Shown in pieces: positions 17,005-26,016 of a stretch of 64,000 bases of DNA. Source of the stretch: Candidatus Desulfobacillus denitrificans (GTDB lineage Bacteria > Pseudomonadota > Gammaproteobacteria > Burkholderiales > Rhodocyclaceae); contig AP021857.1 in NCBI GenBank assembly GCA_017347485.1, positions 1,054,001 to 1,118,000 on the forward strand, written 5' to 3'. Positions within the stretch are counted from its first letter, which is position 1. Each line of letters opens with the position of its first letter. A program made the translations under genes and the position numbers. The notes below the pieces were generated by a model. The model ran no database searches and had not been told where the DNA came from. It saw only the letters and a list, made by a program, of their open reading frames with translations.

Positions 17005-18138
17005 CTATTGCACGAACTGTCCGTTGCTGCGGAGGATCGAGAGATCGACGAAGCTCGATCCGGTGTGCTTGCCGGGAGAGAAGTCGATAAGAAAATCACC
17101 CAGATCGATGTTGCGCATGCCTTCCAGGGCGGCAACGAGCTTGTCGCGTGTCGGATCCTTGCCGGCGCGCCGAATGCCCTCGGCCAGCACTCGCGCAGCG
17201 ATCCAGCCTTCGATGCTTGCGTGATGCGGTTCCTGTTTGTTGCCCAAGGCTTCGCGGTATTGCCTGACGACCGCGTATTTGCTGCTCCAGGGTGAGGGAA
17301 CGACCTGGGCGATGACGATTCCGGTGCTGTCCGGGCCGAGTTCCTTGCGCAATTGGGCCGCGCTCATCACGGACAGTCCGAAGAATTGCGGGCGCTCTCC
17401 CGTCTTCAGGTAACTGCCGATGAAGGTAACGGAAGCCTTGCCAGCCGTGCCCATCAATATCGCCCCGGGATGGGCCTTGGCGATGGTGTCCGCGGCCGCT
17501 TTGGCCTCGTAGGTCTTGCCGTCGATGACGCCGATGGCGGAGGGCTTCAATTGGAACTTGGCGAGGGCCTCCTCGGCCGCCTTGAGCGCCGACTTGCCGA
17601 AGCCGTCGTCCTGGTAGGCGACGGCGATGTTCTTCACCCCCGTCGTGACGAGTTGTTCGACCATGTGCAACATTTCGTTGCGATACCCTGCGCGAACGAC
17701 GAACAGCATCCGGTTGCCTCCATCGCGCAAGGCATCCGCACCCGAAAATGGAGCGATGAAGGGCACCAAGGCCTTTTCGGCGATGGGCACGGCAGCGAGG
17801 GCCGAACCGGTGCCGGCATAGCCGAAAAGGGCAAATACATGGTCTTCGTCTATGAGCTTCTGGGTATTTGCGGCGGTTTTTTTCGGATCGTAGCCGTCGT
17901 CCAGCGTCTTGATCAGGATTTTGCGGCCATGAATGCCGCCTTTGGCGTTGACCTGATCGAAGTACAGTTTGATGCCTTGCGTGTAGTACACCCCGTTTTC
18001 TGCCATCGGGCCGCTCAGCACGACGGATTGGCCCAGGGTGATGCTAGAGGGGGCAACGCCAGTCTCGGCGTTGGCCCACGTGATGCCCAGTAAGCCGAGC
18101 GCGAGGACGAGCGCTGGCTTGACAGCTGTTCCCACCAT
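17005..18138 (-). CDS. Branched-chain amino acid type ABC transporter substrate-binding protein
   Basis: A 377-residue periplasmic binding protein of the LivJ/Leu-Ile-Val type. A signal peptide (about residues 1-24) is followed by ITLGQSVVLSGPMAENG, the usual opening of the first lobe, and the family periplasmic-binding fold continues to the C-terminus. The start at 18138 has a strong AGGAGG ribosome site about 7 bases upstream. No permease or ATPase genes are adjacent, so it is an orphan that would work with a transporter encoded elsewhere or act as a sensor. The ligand cannot be told from the sequence; this family also binds amides and aromatic compounds. Confidence 0.85.
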   Translation of the reverse strand: MVGTAVKPALVLALGLLGITWANAETGVAPSSITLGQSVVLSGPMAENGVYYTQGIKLYFDQVNAKGGIHGRKILIKTLDDGYDPKKTAANTQKLIDEDHVFALFGYAGTGSALAAVPIAEKALVPFIAPFSGADALRDGGNRMLFVVRAGYRNEMLHMVEQLVTTGVKNIAVAYQDDGFGKSALKAAEEALAKFQLKPSAIGVIDGKTYEAKAAADTIAKAHPGAILMGTAGKASVTFIGSYLKTGERPQFFGLSVMSAAQLRKELGPDSTGIVIAQVVPSPWSSKYAVVRQYREALGNKQEPHHASIEGWIAARVLAEGIRRAGKDPTRDKLVAALEGMRNIDLGDFLIDFSPGKHTGSSFVDLSILRSNGQFVQ

Positions 18139-18462
18139 GAACGACCTCCTCCTATGAGTGCGGGCCTGTGCGCGGCCGCCGGGCGGCAGCACACGATGCC
18201 GCAATACCCAAACGCCCCGGTAGTGCGAAGTGGGCAAGTCGGTATCGGTTAAACGGCCCGTTAGAGTTATTTGTGGCAGCAAATGATACAAAAATATGCC
18301 ACAAAATGCCATCTTTGAAACAAATGGGATAGAGGCCCACGACGGACCCAGGCGTGGGTACTGCCGTTCCAATCTTGCGGCTTCGGCAGATTAAGCCGGA
18401 AGCTGGTTGCACATGGATAATGGCAAAATGGGAGATGGTTGGTCACCGTCGGAGCATGTGCC
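18139..18462. other. Divergent intergenic region
   Basis: This 324-base stretch separates two divergent genes and must hold both promoters. It is more AT-rich around 18260-18330 than its surroundings. The only clear structure is the 9-bp inverted repeat at 18270-18305. I see no coding or RNA gene in it. Confidence 0.5.
18270..18305. repeat. Inverted repeat, possible operator
   Basis: TTTGTGGCA (18270-18278) and TGCCACAAA (18297-18305) form a perfect 9-bp inverted repeat with an 18-base AT-rich spacer. It lies between the divergent binding-protein and hypothetical genes and could be a regulator site or an RNA hairpin. Confidence 0.45.
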
Positions 18463-19065
18463 ATGAAATGGCTGCTAGGAACGAGCTTGATTCTTCTCTG
18501 CCTGCCGGCGAGAGCGGACGTATTCGTCCGCGACGACATCGTTCTCGACCCGACTCCCGACCGGATGAGCATCTGCCATGGCAATGGTTGCGTTCTTCTC
18601 AGCCAGGTCAGTCTGGCTTCCGGACAATGGCATCAATTGCGTGACGTCTTTTTACCCTTGACGAACAGCGCGGAGGAGGAGCGTGAGAAATTGCGCCGTG
18701 CGATTGCGCTGATGGAACAATTCGTTGGGGCAATGACCGGCACCTGGAGAGACAAAGGCGGCACGTTCAATGGTGGCGAGGGCCAGATGGACTGCATCGA
18801 CGAATCCATTAATACAACCCTGTATCTGACCATGCTGCAGAAATTCGGGCTGATGCGTCTTCATCGTGTCGAAGACCGTGCTACTCGCGGCTGGTTTCTG
18901 GCTGGCTGGCCCCATACAACGGCCGTGATCAGCGAAATCGCGATGAATCGCGAAAATGGAACGTACCGTTTATGGGCCGTGGATTCGTGGTTCCTCGATA
19001 ATGGCGAGCCGCCTTTCATCCTGCCACTGGAAACCTGGAAGGCCGGCTGGGAGCCGATCAAGTAG
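18463..19065 (+). CDS. Exported protein of unknown function
   Basis: A 200-residue protein with a signal peptide ([18 protein letters not shown], cleavage near residue 18). The mature part has four cysteines or so (including CHGNGCVL and MDCIDES) and a conserved-looking [16 protein letters not shown] segment near residues 105-120. It also has several Trp-rich stretches ([14 protein letters not shown]). I do not recognise a named domain. ATG 18463 is supported by GGAG 9 bases upstream and by the signal peptide. The gene ends 32 bases before accA and may be cotranscribed with it. Confidence 0.65.
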   Translation: MKWLLGTSLILLCLPARADVFVRDDIVLDPTPDRMSICHGNGCVLLSQVSLASGQWHQLRDVFLPLTNSAEEEREKLRRAIALMEQFVGAMTGTWRDKGGTFNGGEGQMDCIDESINTTLYLTMLQKFGLMRLHRVEDRATRGWFLAGWPHTTAVISEIAMNRENGTYRLWAVDSWFLDNGEPPFILPLETWKAGWEPIK

Positions 19066-19097
19066 AATACGTCAGTCTGAATAAGCCGAACGCACGC

Positions 19098-20069
19098 ATG
19101 AAGACCACTTTCCTGGATTTTGAGCAACCGATCGCCGAATTGGAAGCGAAGATCGAGGAACTGCGCTACGTACAGGATGACTCGGCCGTGGATATTTCCG
19201 AGGAAATCGGCCGGCTCGAGGCCAAGAGCCAGTCATTGACGAAAGAAATCTACGCCAAGCTGACTCCCTGGCAGATCGCCCAGGTGGCGAGGCATCCTCA
19301 GCGACCCTATACGCTGGACTATATCCAGCATATCTTCACCGATTTCGAGGAGCTTCATGGCGACCGGACGTTTGCAGACGATCACGCCATTGTCGGCGGC
19401 CTGGCGCGTTTCAACGGGCAGTCGGTCATGGTGCTCGGCCATCAGAAGGGCCGCGATACGAAGGAAAAGATTCATCGCAATTTCGGCATGCCGCGCCCGG
19501 AAGGTTATCGCAAGGCCCTGCGACTGATGCGCCTGGCCGAAAAATTCGGCATTCCGGTGGTGACCTTTATCGATACGCCCGGCGCCTACCCGGGCATCGA
19601 TGCCGAAGAACGCGGCCAGTCCGAGGCCATTGGACGTAATTTGTACGTCATGGCCGAGTTGAAGGTTCCCGTCATCTGCACCGTCATCGGAGAGGGCGGT
19701 TCTGGGGGGGCTCTGGCCATTGCGGTGGGCGATGTGGTCATGATGCTCCAGTACGCGACCTATTCCGTTATTTCTCCCGAAGGCTGCGCCTCCATCCTAT
19801 GGAAGAGCGCCGAAAAGGCGCCCGAAGCGGCCGAAACGATGGGCATAACGGCCTCGCGCCTGAAAACCCTAGGTCTTGTCGATCGCATCGTTAACGAGCC
19901 GACGGGTGGGGCTCACCGCGATCAACGTGCCATGGCGCAGGCGCTCAAGAAGGCGCTGCAGGATGCCCTGCGACAGGTGGCGGATCTTTCTCCGACTGAA
20001 CTTGTCGAGCAGCGTTTCGAGCGCGTGCTCGGTTATGGCAAGTACAAGGAACAGCAGCCCGCCCGCTGA
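19098..20069 (+). CDS. accA: Acetyl-CoA carboxylase carboxyltransferase alpha subunit
   Basis: AccA pairs with AccD to form the carboxyltransferase of acetyl-CoA carboxylase. The protein has 323 residues, full length for the family. The start [22 protein letters not shown] matches the family N-terminus, and the core motifs [18 protein letters not shown] and [10 protein letters not shown] are intact. The 3' end overlaps the tilS start by 35 bases, suggesting coupled expression with tRNA modification. accD is located about 13 kb upstream. Confidence 0.97.
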   Translation: MKTTFLDFEQPIAELEAKIEELRYVQDDSAVDISEEIGRLEAKSQSLTKEIYAKLTPWQIAQVARHPQRPYTLDYIQHIFTDFEELHGDRTFADDHAIVGGLARFNGQSVMVLGHQKGRDTKEKIHRNFGMPRPEGYRKALRLMRLAEKFGIPVVTFIDTPGAYPGIDAEERGQSEAIGRNLYVMAELKVPVICTVIGEGGSGGALAIAVGDVVMMLQYATYSVISPEGCASILWKSAEKAPEAAETMGITASRLKTLGLVDRIVNEPTGGAHRDQRAMAQALKKALQDALRQVADLSPTELVEQRFERVLGYGKYKEQQPAR

Positions 20070-21375
20070 GATTGTCGCGCGGGTTTCCGGCTTTCTGGAG
20101 CGGCATGTCCGGCCGGGCGATCGCCTGGTGGTGGCATTTTCCGGCGGCATCGATTCCATGGTGCTGCTGCATCTTCTGCGTGTTTTGTCCCGTTCACTTG
20201 GCTACCGACTCTCCGCCTTCCATGTCCACCATGGGCTGAGCCCTCATGCGCACGACTGGCTGTCATTTTGCGAGCGCAGCTGCGAAGCGCTCGATATCCC
20301 GCTGAAGACTTCGCATGTCGATGTGGGGGATGTCGCGGCGTCCGGTCTCGAGGCGGCGGCGCGCCGGGTCCGTTATGGCGCCTTTGCCGAACTGGATGCG
20401 GACTGGCTCGTACTGGCCCACCAACGCGACGACCAGGCCGAGACGCTGCTCTTCAACCTGCTGCGCGGCACCGGTTGGACGGGCGCAGCAGCGATGCCTG
20501 CGGTACGCGATTTTCCGGGGCGGCCCGGGATGTGCCTGTTGCGCCCTCTTCTCGATGTGTCGCGGAGGGAGATCGCAGGATACGCCCGAGCGAACAAACT
20601 GACCTGGATCGAGGATGAGAGCAATCTGGACGCCCGGCATGCGCGCAATTTTCTGCGCCATGACATCCTGCCGCTCCTGCGCGAACGCTTTCCAGGCTGC
20701 GATGCCGTCCTGGCAAGGGCGGCGGGGCATTTTGCCGAAGGAGAGTCGTTGTTCGCGCAACTGGCCGAACTCGATGCCCGCGTTGCGTTGCGGGATGGGC
20801 GCATTATCGTCGCCGAGTTGGCGCGGCTCGAGGCGGCGCGTGCCCGGAATCTGCTGCGCCATGTGCTGAAACTCAAGGGCGTGCCGATGCCGGATTCCGC
20901 CCGCCTCGACGAGGCGCTCCGGCAGGTTTGCCATGCTGCTGCCGATCGGCGTGTGGCCGTCGATTTGGGCAGCGTGGTGCTGCGCCGTCATCGGGACGAG
21001 TCGTGGCTGGTGCCGAAGCTCGCACCGCCGTTGGCGATCGAGTGGTGCGGCGAGGAAACCATGGACTGGGGCGGGGCCCAACTGTGTTTGGAGCGAGTCG
21101 AGGGCAACGGCATCGCCCTGGAACGGCTCAAGGGTAAACCGGTGACCATCCGGCCCCGCCGGGGCGGCGAGCGTATCCGCCCTGACGCGCATCGCCCGCG
21201 TCGCGAACTGAAGAAGCTGTTGCAGGAGAACGGCATTCCCCCCTGGAAACGCGAGATCCTGCCGCTTCTGTGGTGTGGCGAAGAACTGGTCTGGGTGGCT
21301 GGCATCGGCATCGACTGTGCCTGGCAGTGCCGGCAGGGCGAAGCGGGCCTGCGGCCGGAATGGTCGGCGGACTGA
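20035..21375 (+). CDS. tilS: tRNA(Ile)-lysidine synthase
   Basis: TilS converts cytidine 34 of the CAU anticodon of tRNA-Ile2 to lysidine, changing both charging and codon reading. The protein has 446 residues. The PP-loop ATP-binding motif SGGIDS lies at about residues 36-41. The HQRDDQAET motif, the linker region and the C-terminal TilS substrate-binding domain ([10 protein letters not shown] and [13 protein letters not shown]) are present. ATG 20035 lies inside accA; no other start precedes the PP-loop. Confidence 0.95.
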   Translation: MASTRNSSPPAEIVARVSGFLERHVRPGDRLVVAFSGGIDSMVLLHLLRVLSRSLGYRLSAFHVHHGLSPHAHDWLSFCERSCEALDIPLKTSHVDVGDVAASGLEAAARRVRYGAFAELDADWLVLAHQRDDQAETLLFNLLRGTGWTGAAAMPAVRDFPGRPGMCLLRPLLDVSRREIAGYARANKLTWIEDESNLDARHARNFLRHDILPLLRERFPGCDAVLARAAGHFAEGESLFAQLAELDARVALRDGRIIVAELARLEAARARNLLRHVLKLKGVPMPDSARLDEALRQVCHAAADRRVAVDLGSVVLRRHRDESWLVPKLAPPLAIEWCGEETMDWGGAQLCLERVEGNGIALERLKGKPVTIRPRRGGERIRPDAHRPRRELKKLLQENGIPPWKREILPLLWCGEELVWVAGIGIDCAWQCRQGEAGLRPEWSAD

Positions 21376-21390
21376 AAAGTCATAGTCTCC

Positions 21391-21490
21391 GCAGCACGGC
21401 GGTTCGGCGCTGGCCTGACGGCAATGAACCATTGCGGTGCTGCAGGAGGGAATGTGCAACGGTGACAGCAACGGTGACTGCTGGTTGCAC
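21391..21490. repeat. Nested inverted repeats upstream of dctP
   Basis: Two potential hairpins occupy the 191-base gap before dctP. The first has an outer arm GCAGCAC (21391-21397) with GTGCTGC (21437-21443) and a tight inner hairpin GCAATG-AAC-CATTGC (21421-21435). The second has GTGCAAC (21454-21460) with GTTGCAC (21484-21490) plus an inner CAGCA/TGCTG pair. The second also contains a 10-base direct repeat CAACGGTGAC. They may be regulator sites or leader-RNA structures. No sigma-54 promoter was found. Confidence 0.4.
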
Positions 21491-21566
21491 TCGGCGGGGA
21501 AATGCGTCAATCTGTTGTTGCAAGAAAATCCCCAAACCACGGAGCACTGTTTTTCAGGAGAAAAAA

Positions 21567-22571
21567 ATGAAATTGCATTCTTTGTTGCTGGGCATGGTGG
21601 CGATGGCACTGACCGGTTCTGTTGCGGCGCAGCAGCCTGTCGTCATCAAGTTCAGCCATGTTGTCGCCCAAGATACGCCAAAGGGCAAGGCTTCCGAATT
21701 CTTTGCCAAGCGTGCCGCCGAACTGACCCACGGCAAGGTGAAGGTCGAAGTGTATGCAAACAGCACCCTGTACAAGGACAAGGAAGAGATGGAGGCACTG
21801 CAGCTGGGCGCCGTGCAGATGCTGGCTCCCTCGCTGGCGAAATTCGGGCCGCTGGGCGTGAAGGAGTTCGAGGTTTTCGACCTTCCCTATATTTTTGACA
21901 ATTACGCCGAATTGCACCGCGTCACGCAAGGGCCTGTCGGCAAGCAGCTCCTGGCCAAGCTGGAGCCCAAGGGCGTCAAGGGCCTTGCCTATTGGGACAA
22001 CGGGTTCAAGGTGTTCAGCTCGAACAAGCCGATCAAGAAGGTCGAGGACTTCAAGGGGCAGAAGATGCGCATCCAGTCTTCCAAGGTGCTGGAGGCCGAG
22101 ATTCGCGCCCTTGGCGGCATTCCGCAGGTGATGGCTTTCTCCGAGGTCTATCAGGCGCTGCAGACCGGTGTCGTCGATGGCACCGAGAACCCGCCGTCGA
22201 ATCTCTATACCCAGAAAATGCATGAAGTGCAAAAGCACGTCCGGGTAACCGATCACGGCTATCTCGGCTATGCCGTCATCACCAACAAGAAGTTCTGGGA
22301 TGGTCTGCCTGCGGACATCCGGGGGCAGCTCGAACAGGCCATGACGGAGGCGACCAAGTATGCCAACGATATCGCCAAAAAGGAAAACGACGACGCCCTG
22401 GAAGCCGTCAGGAAATCCGGCAAATCTGAGGTGAGCGTGCCGACGGACGAGGAGAAAAAGGCGCTGAAGAAGGCCCTCGTGAAGGTCCACACGGAAATGG
22501 AATCGCGGATCGGCAAGGATCTCATCCAGTCCATCTACAAGGAAACGGGCTTCGATCCGAACAAGCTGTAA
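21567..22571 (+). CDS. dctP: TRAP transporter substrate-binding protein DctP
   Basis: The periplasmic binding subunit of a tripartite ATP-independent periplasmic transporter for C4-dicarboxylates or similar acids. It has 334 residues with a signal peptide (about 1-21, ending VAA). The DctP fold signatures are present: VIKFSHVVAQDTPKGKA at the mature N-terminus and the carboxylate-binding Arg region KMRIQSSKV, followed by VYQALQTGVVDGTENP. AGGAG lies 7 bases before the ATG. An attenuator-like hairpin separates it from dctQ, consistent with excess binding protein. The exact ligand cannot be assigned. Confidence 0.93.
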   Translation: MKLHSLLLGMVAMALTGSVAAQQPVVIKFSHVVAQDTPKGKASEFFAKRAAELTHGKVKVEVYANSTLYKDKEEMEALQLGAVQMLAPSLAKFGPLGVKEFEVFDLPYIFDNYAELHRVTQGPVGKQLLAKLEPKGVKGLAYWDNGFKVFSSNKPIKKVEDFKGQKMRIQSSKVLEAEIRALGGIPQVMAFSEVYQALQTGVVDGTENPPSNLYTQKMHEVQKHVRVTDHGYLGYAVITNKKFWDGLPADIRGQLEQAMTEATKYANDIAKKENDDALEAVRKSGKSEVSVPTDEEKKALKKALVKVHTEMESRIGKDLIQSIYKETGFDPNKL

Positions 22572-22586
22572 TCAGCCGATGAGACA

Positions 22587-22628
22587 AGCCACCGCGACCG
22601 GGGGAGAATATCGGCGCGGTGGCTTTTT
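22587..22628 (+). terminator. Terminator/attenuator between dctP and dctQ
   Basis: A perfect 10-bp stem (AGCCACCGCG 22587-22596 with CGCGGTGGCT 22615-22624) with an 18-base loop, followed by a short T run. It probably lowers transcription into the membrane subunits. Confidence 0.75.
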
Positions 22629-22646
22629 CATGCCTGGAGAACAAGA

Positions 22647-23330
22647 ATGATGTTGAAGGCACTCGATCATCTGGAGGAGTGGCTCATTACCTTCCTCATG
22701 GGTGGCGCGACGGTGATCATCTTCTTTGCCGTGCTGCACCGGTATTTTTCGGGAATGTCGATCCCCGGGCTGCAGGACTGGCTGCTTGGACTGAACATGG
22801 GCTGGGCGCAGGAACTGTGCATCATCATGTTCGTCTGGATGGCCAAGTTCGGCGCGGCGTATGGCGTGCGCACGGGCATCCACGTCGGCGTGGATGTGCT
22901 GATCAACCGGCTGCAGGACCGCAACCGCGCCAAATTCATCGTCTTCGGGCTGCTGGCCGGAGCGACCTTCACGGGCATCGTCGGCACCCTCGGCGCGACT
23001 TTCGTCTGGGAGAACGGCGCACACTACGCGGTGTTCAGGTTCCTTGGACTGGATACGGGCGATCTTCCCGAAGGGCCGACGACGCCGGATCTGGAGTGGC
23101 CGACCTGGATCGTGTACTCCGCCGTGCCGTTTGGCTCCTACCTGATGTGTTTCCGTTTCCTGCAGGTGACGACGAGCTTCGTGCGGTCCGGCGAACTGCC
23201 GCACCACGATCACGGCCATGTCGAGGGCATCGAGGGTGAGCCGATTCCGGCTCCTGGCACGGAAGACAAGCTGTACCGCATGGATGACGATCTGCATCCG
23301 CGCGAAACCGACGGGAGGGACAGACCATGA
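22647..23330 (+). CDS. dctQ: TRAP transporter small permease DctQ with acidic/His tail
   Basis: The small membrane subunit of the TRAP transporter, with four membrane segments (about residues 13-35, 50-68, 92-115 and 148-168). It contains the MFVWMAKFGAAYGVR stretch typical of the family. The protein has 227 residues and carries a hydrophilic C-terminal extension of about 50 residues rich in His, Asp and Glu (starting LPHHDHGHVEG), which most DctQ proteins lack. ATG at 22647 is followed by a second ATG at 22650. The 3' end overlaps dctM by 4 bases. Confidence 0.9.
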   Translation: MMLKALDHLEEWLITFLMGGATVIIFFAVLHRYFSGMSIPGLQDWLLGLNMGWAQELCIIMFVWMAKFGAAYGVRTGIHVGVDVLINRLQDRNRAKFIVFGLLAGATFTGIVGTLGATFVWENGAHYAVFRFLGLDTGDLPEGPTTPDLEWPTWIVYSAVPFGSYLMCFRFLQVTTSFVRSGELPHHDHGHVEGIEGEPIPAPGTEDKLYRMDDDLHPRETDGRDRP

Positions 23331-24619
23331 ACACCCTGGTCATCTTCTCCCTGCTGGTCGTGCTGATGCTGACCGGCATGCCGATCTCGATCTCCCTCGG
23401 CCTGACGGTGCTCTCCTTCCTGTTTTTCCTGACCCAGGTGCCGATCGAGTCGGTCGCGCTGAAGCTGTTCACCGGCATCGAGAAGTTCGAGATCATGGCG
23501 ATTCCGTTCTTCATTCTCGCCGGCAACTTTTTGACCCATGGCGGTGTGGCGAGGCGCATGATCAACTTTGCCACCTCCATGGTCGGGCATTGGCATGGTG
23601 GCCTGGGACTCGGCGGCGTGTTCGCCTGCGCCCTCTTTGCGGCGGTCTCCGGCTCCAGCCCGGCCACGGTCGTGGCGATCGGCTCGATCCTCCTGCCGGC
23701 GATGGTCAAGGCGGGGTTTCCCAAACGCTTCGGCGCCGGCATCCTTACCACCTCCGGTGCGCTGGGCATCCTGATTCCGCCCTCCATCGTCATGGTCATG
23801 TACTCGGTGTCGACCAATACCTCGGTCGGCGCGCTGTTCATGGCCGGCGTGGTTCCTGGGCTTGCGCTCGCCACCATGCTGGGCCTGACGACCTGGTATC
23901 GCGCCTGGAAATTCGACTACCCGCGCCAGCCCAGGGCATCGTGGCGCGAGCGCCTCGACGCCTTCCGCAAGTCGGCCTGGGGCCTGTTCCTGATCGTCGT
24001 CGTGATGGGCGGCATCTACTCGGGGATGTTCACCCCGACCGAGGCGGCGGCGATGAGCGCGGTCTATGCCTTCTTCGTCGCCGTGTTCGTCTACAAGGAC
24101 ATGGGGCTGAAGGACGTGCCGAAGGTGCTGCTGTCCTCGGCCAACATGAGCGCGATGCTGCTCTACATCATCACCAATGCGGTGCTGTTCTCCTTCCTGA
24201 TGACGCACGAGAACATCCCGCAGTCGATGGCGGACTGGATGATCGGCACCGGCGTCGGTGTGATCGGCTTCCTGATCATTGCCAACATCCTGATGCTGGT
24301 CGCCGGCAACTTCATGGAACCCAGTTCGATCGTGCTGATCCTGGCGCCGATCCTGTTTCCGATCGCGGTGAAACTCGGCATCGACCCGGTGCATTTCGGC
24401 ATCATCATGGTGGTGAACATGGAAGTTGGCATGTGCCACCCGCCGGTAGGATTGAACCTTTATGTCGCCTCCGGCATCACCAAGATGGGGATCACGGAAT
24501 TGACCATCGCCGTCTGGCCGTGGCTGCTGACCATGCTGGTGTTTCTGGTGATCGTCACCTACTGGCCGGCGCTGTCGCTATGGCTGCCGCGGCATCTGGG
24601 CATGATTGCCGGCGGATGA
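23327..24619 (+). CDS. dctM: TRAP transporter large permease DctM
   Basis: The large membrane subunit that carries the sodium-coupled transport path. It has 430 residues with about a dozen membrane segments. Family motifs such as FFILAGNFLTHGGVARR, SGSSPATVVAIGSI and MEVGMCHPPVGLNLYV are present. It overlaps dctQ by ATGA and is followed by a terminator, completing a dctPQM operon. Confidence 0.96.
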   Translation: MNTLVIFSLLVVLMLTGMPISISLGLTVLSFLFFLTQVPIESVALKLFTGIEKFEIMAIPFFILAGNFLTHGGVARRMINFATSMVGHWHGGLGLGGVFACALFAAVSGSSPATVVAIGSILLPAMVKAGFPKRFGAGILTTSGALGILIPPSIVMVMYSVSTNTSVGALFMAGVVPGLALATMLGLTTWYRAWKFDYPRQPRASWRERLDAFRKSAWGLFLIVVVMGGIYSGMFTPTEAAAMSAVYAFFVAVFVYKDMGLKDVPKVLLSSANMSAMLLYIITNAVLFSFLMTHENIPQSMADWMIGTGVGVIGFLIIANILMLVAGNFMEPSSIVLILAPILFPIAVKLGIDPVHFGIIMVVNMEVGMCHPPVGLNLYVASGITKMGITELTIAVWPWLLTMLVFLVIVTYWPALSLWLPRHLGMIAGG

Positions 24620-24639
24620 ATTGCCGTGTTCCACGCCCG

Positions 24640-24665
24640 AGCCCGGCTTTGGCCGGGTTTTTTTC
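24640..24665 (+). terminator. Terminator after dctM
   Basis: CCCGGC (24642-24647) pairs with GCCGGG (24652-24657) around a TTTG loop and is followed by seven T residues. It ends the TRAP operon 20 bases before the next start codon. Confidence 0.85.
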
Positions 24666-24684
24666 TCTGTGATAAGCTCGAATC

Positions 24685-25428
24685 ATGCTCGAAGCGGCCC
24701 TTCATCTATCCTTCTGGACCTCCGTCCTGCAGATCATCGCCATCGACATCCTGCTCGGCGGCGACAACGCCATCGTCATTGCCCTGGCTTGCCGCAGGCT
24801 GCCGGAAGAGCAACGCAGGCTCGGCATTTTCTGGGGCGTGGTCGGCGCCATCGGCCTGCGCATCATCCTGATCTTTTTCGCCCTGCAACTGCTGGCGATT
24901 CCGTTCCTGAAAATTGTCGGCGGCGCATTGCTTTTGTGGATCGGCGTCAAGCTCCTGCAGCCCGAGGACGGCGGTGAACACGACAAGATAGAAGGCAGCA
25001 CCCATCTCTGGGGGGCGATCCGCACCATCATCATTGCCGATGCGGTCATGAGCCTGGACAACGTGATTGCCGTTGCGGCAGCCGCCAAGGGCGATCTTTC
25101 ACTGGTGATTTTCGGCATTCTCGTCAGCATCCCCATCGTCGTCTGGGGCAGCAAGTTCGTGCTCAAGCTGATGGACCGCTTGCCCGTCGTGATCACTTTC
25201 GGCGGCGCGCTGTTGGGCTGGATCGCCGGCGACATGCTGCTGGGCGATGCGATGGTGAAGCCTCATCTGGAAGGCCAGCCGGGTTGGCTCAAGTACGCGG
25301 CTTCCTCGGCGGGCGCGGTATCGGTGGTTCTGGTCGGCAGCTGGCTGGCCAAACGTGCCGCACGGCCGACAGCCATCATCAAGGTGGCGTCGAATCAATC
25401 CGTGGAGGAGCAAGGCGATGTCAATTAA
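24685..25428 (+). CDS. TerC family membrane protein (YjbE-like)
   Basis: A 247-residue protein with about seven membrane segments. The two acidic signature repeats of the TerC family are present: DILLGGDNAIVIA near residues 20-32 and DAVMSLDNVIAVAA near residues 117-130. TerC-like proteins are implicated in efflux of manganese or other metals and in secretion-linked metal loading; the substrate here is unknown. The last 11 bases overlap the start of the universal stress protein gene, so the two are probably cotranslated. Confidence 0.85.
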   Translation: MLEAALHLSFWTSVLQIIAIDILLGGDNAIVIALACRRLPEEQRRLGIFWGVVGAIGLRIILIFFALQLLAIPFLKIVGGALLLWIGVKLLQPEDGGEHDKIEGSTHLWGAIRTIIIADAVMSLDNVIAVAAAAKGDLSLVIFGILVSIPIVVWGSKFVLKLMDRLPVVITFGGALLGWIAGDMLLGDAMVKPHLEGQPGWLKYAASSAGAVSVVLVGSWLAKRAARPTAIIKVASNQSVEEQGDVN

Positions 25429-25870
25429 CCTCAACAAGGCAGCCATGCCCAAGGTTCTGGTGCCGGTCGACGGCTCGGCCTATACGGGTCGCGTGATCGA
25501 TCTTTTACTGCGCCAGATCGAATCGGACGGTCCGATGGAGCTGCACCTGCTGAATGTGCAAATACCGGTCGTCTCGGGCCATGCACGCATGTTCGTTTCC
25601 GCCGAGGACGTCAAGGCCTACCACCGGGAGGAGGGGCTGCAGGCGCTGAAGTCGGCGCGCAACAAGCTCGACGCGGCGGGCATCAAGTACACGTGGCATA
25701 TCGCGGTGGGCCATATTGCCGACACGATCATTCGCTTTGCCCAAGAGAATGCCGTGGACCGCATCGTGATGGGTACGCATGGCCGCTCGGCACTGACCCA
25801 TCTGCTGCTCGGCTCCGTGGCAAGCGCAGTCTCGGGTTCTGCAGACGTTCCCGTGACCCTGGTCAAATAG
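25418..25870 (+). CDS. Universal stress protein UspA family
   Basis: A 150-residue single UspA domain. The ATP-binding signature is visible at the C-terminus as GTHGRSALTHLLLGSVA (G-x2-G-x9-GS type), with the N-terminal VLVPVDGSA strand. Such proteins are soluble and nucleotide-binding and are induced by starvation or stress; direct targets are unknown. ATG 25418 has GGAGGAG about 8 bases upstream. Overlap with the TerC-like gene suggests a joint stress or metal role, which is inference. Confidence 0.9.
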   Translation: MSINLNKAAMPKVLVPVDGSAYTGRVIDLLLRQIESDGPMELHLLNVQIPVVSGHARMFVSAEDVKAYHREEGLQALKSARNKLDAAGIKYTWHIAVGHIADTIIRFAQENAVDRIVMGTHGRSALTHLLLGSVASAVSGSADVPVTLVK

Positions 25871-26016
25871 GACGCACCTGACGCGGCCCGCGGCGGCAAG
25901 GGCGTGGCAGGATTTGTACAGCCTTGCCCCGTACCTCAACGATGATCGGCGGGGTGCTTCTGGACTGTCTGCCCTCGCGGCTCATGATCCCTGGCCTTTC
26001 CCGGTCCTTCCTCCCG

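Noticed and set aside
21376-21566. Sigma-54 promoter upstream of dctP
   Set aside because: I searched for the GG-N10-GC core expected for dct operons and found no acceptable match with conserved flanks.
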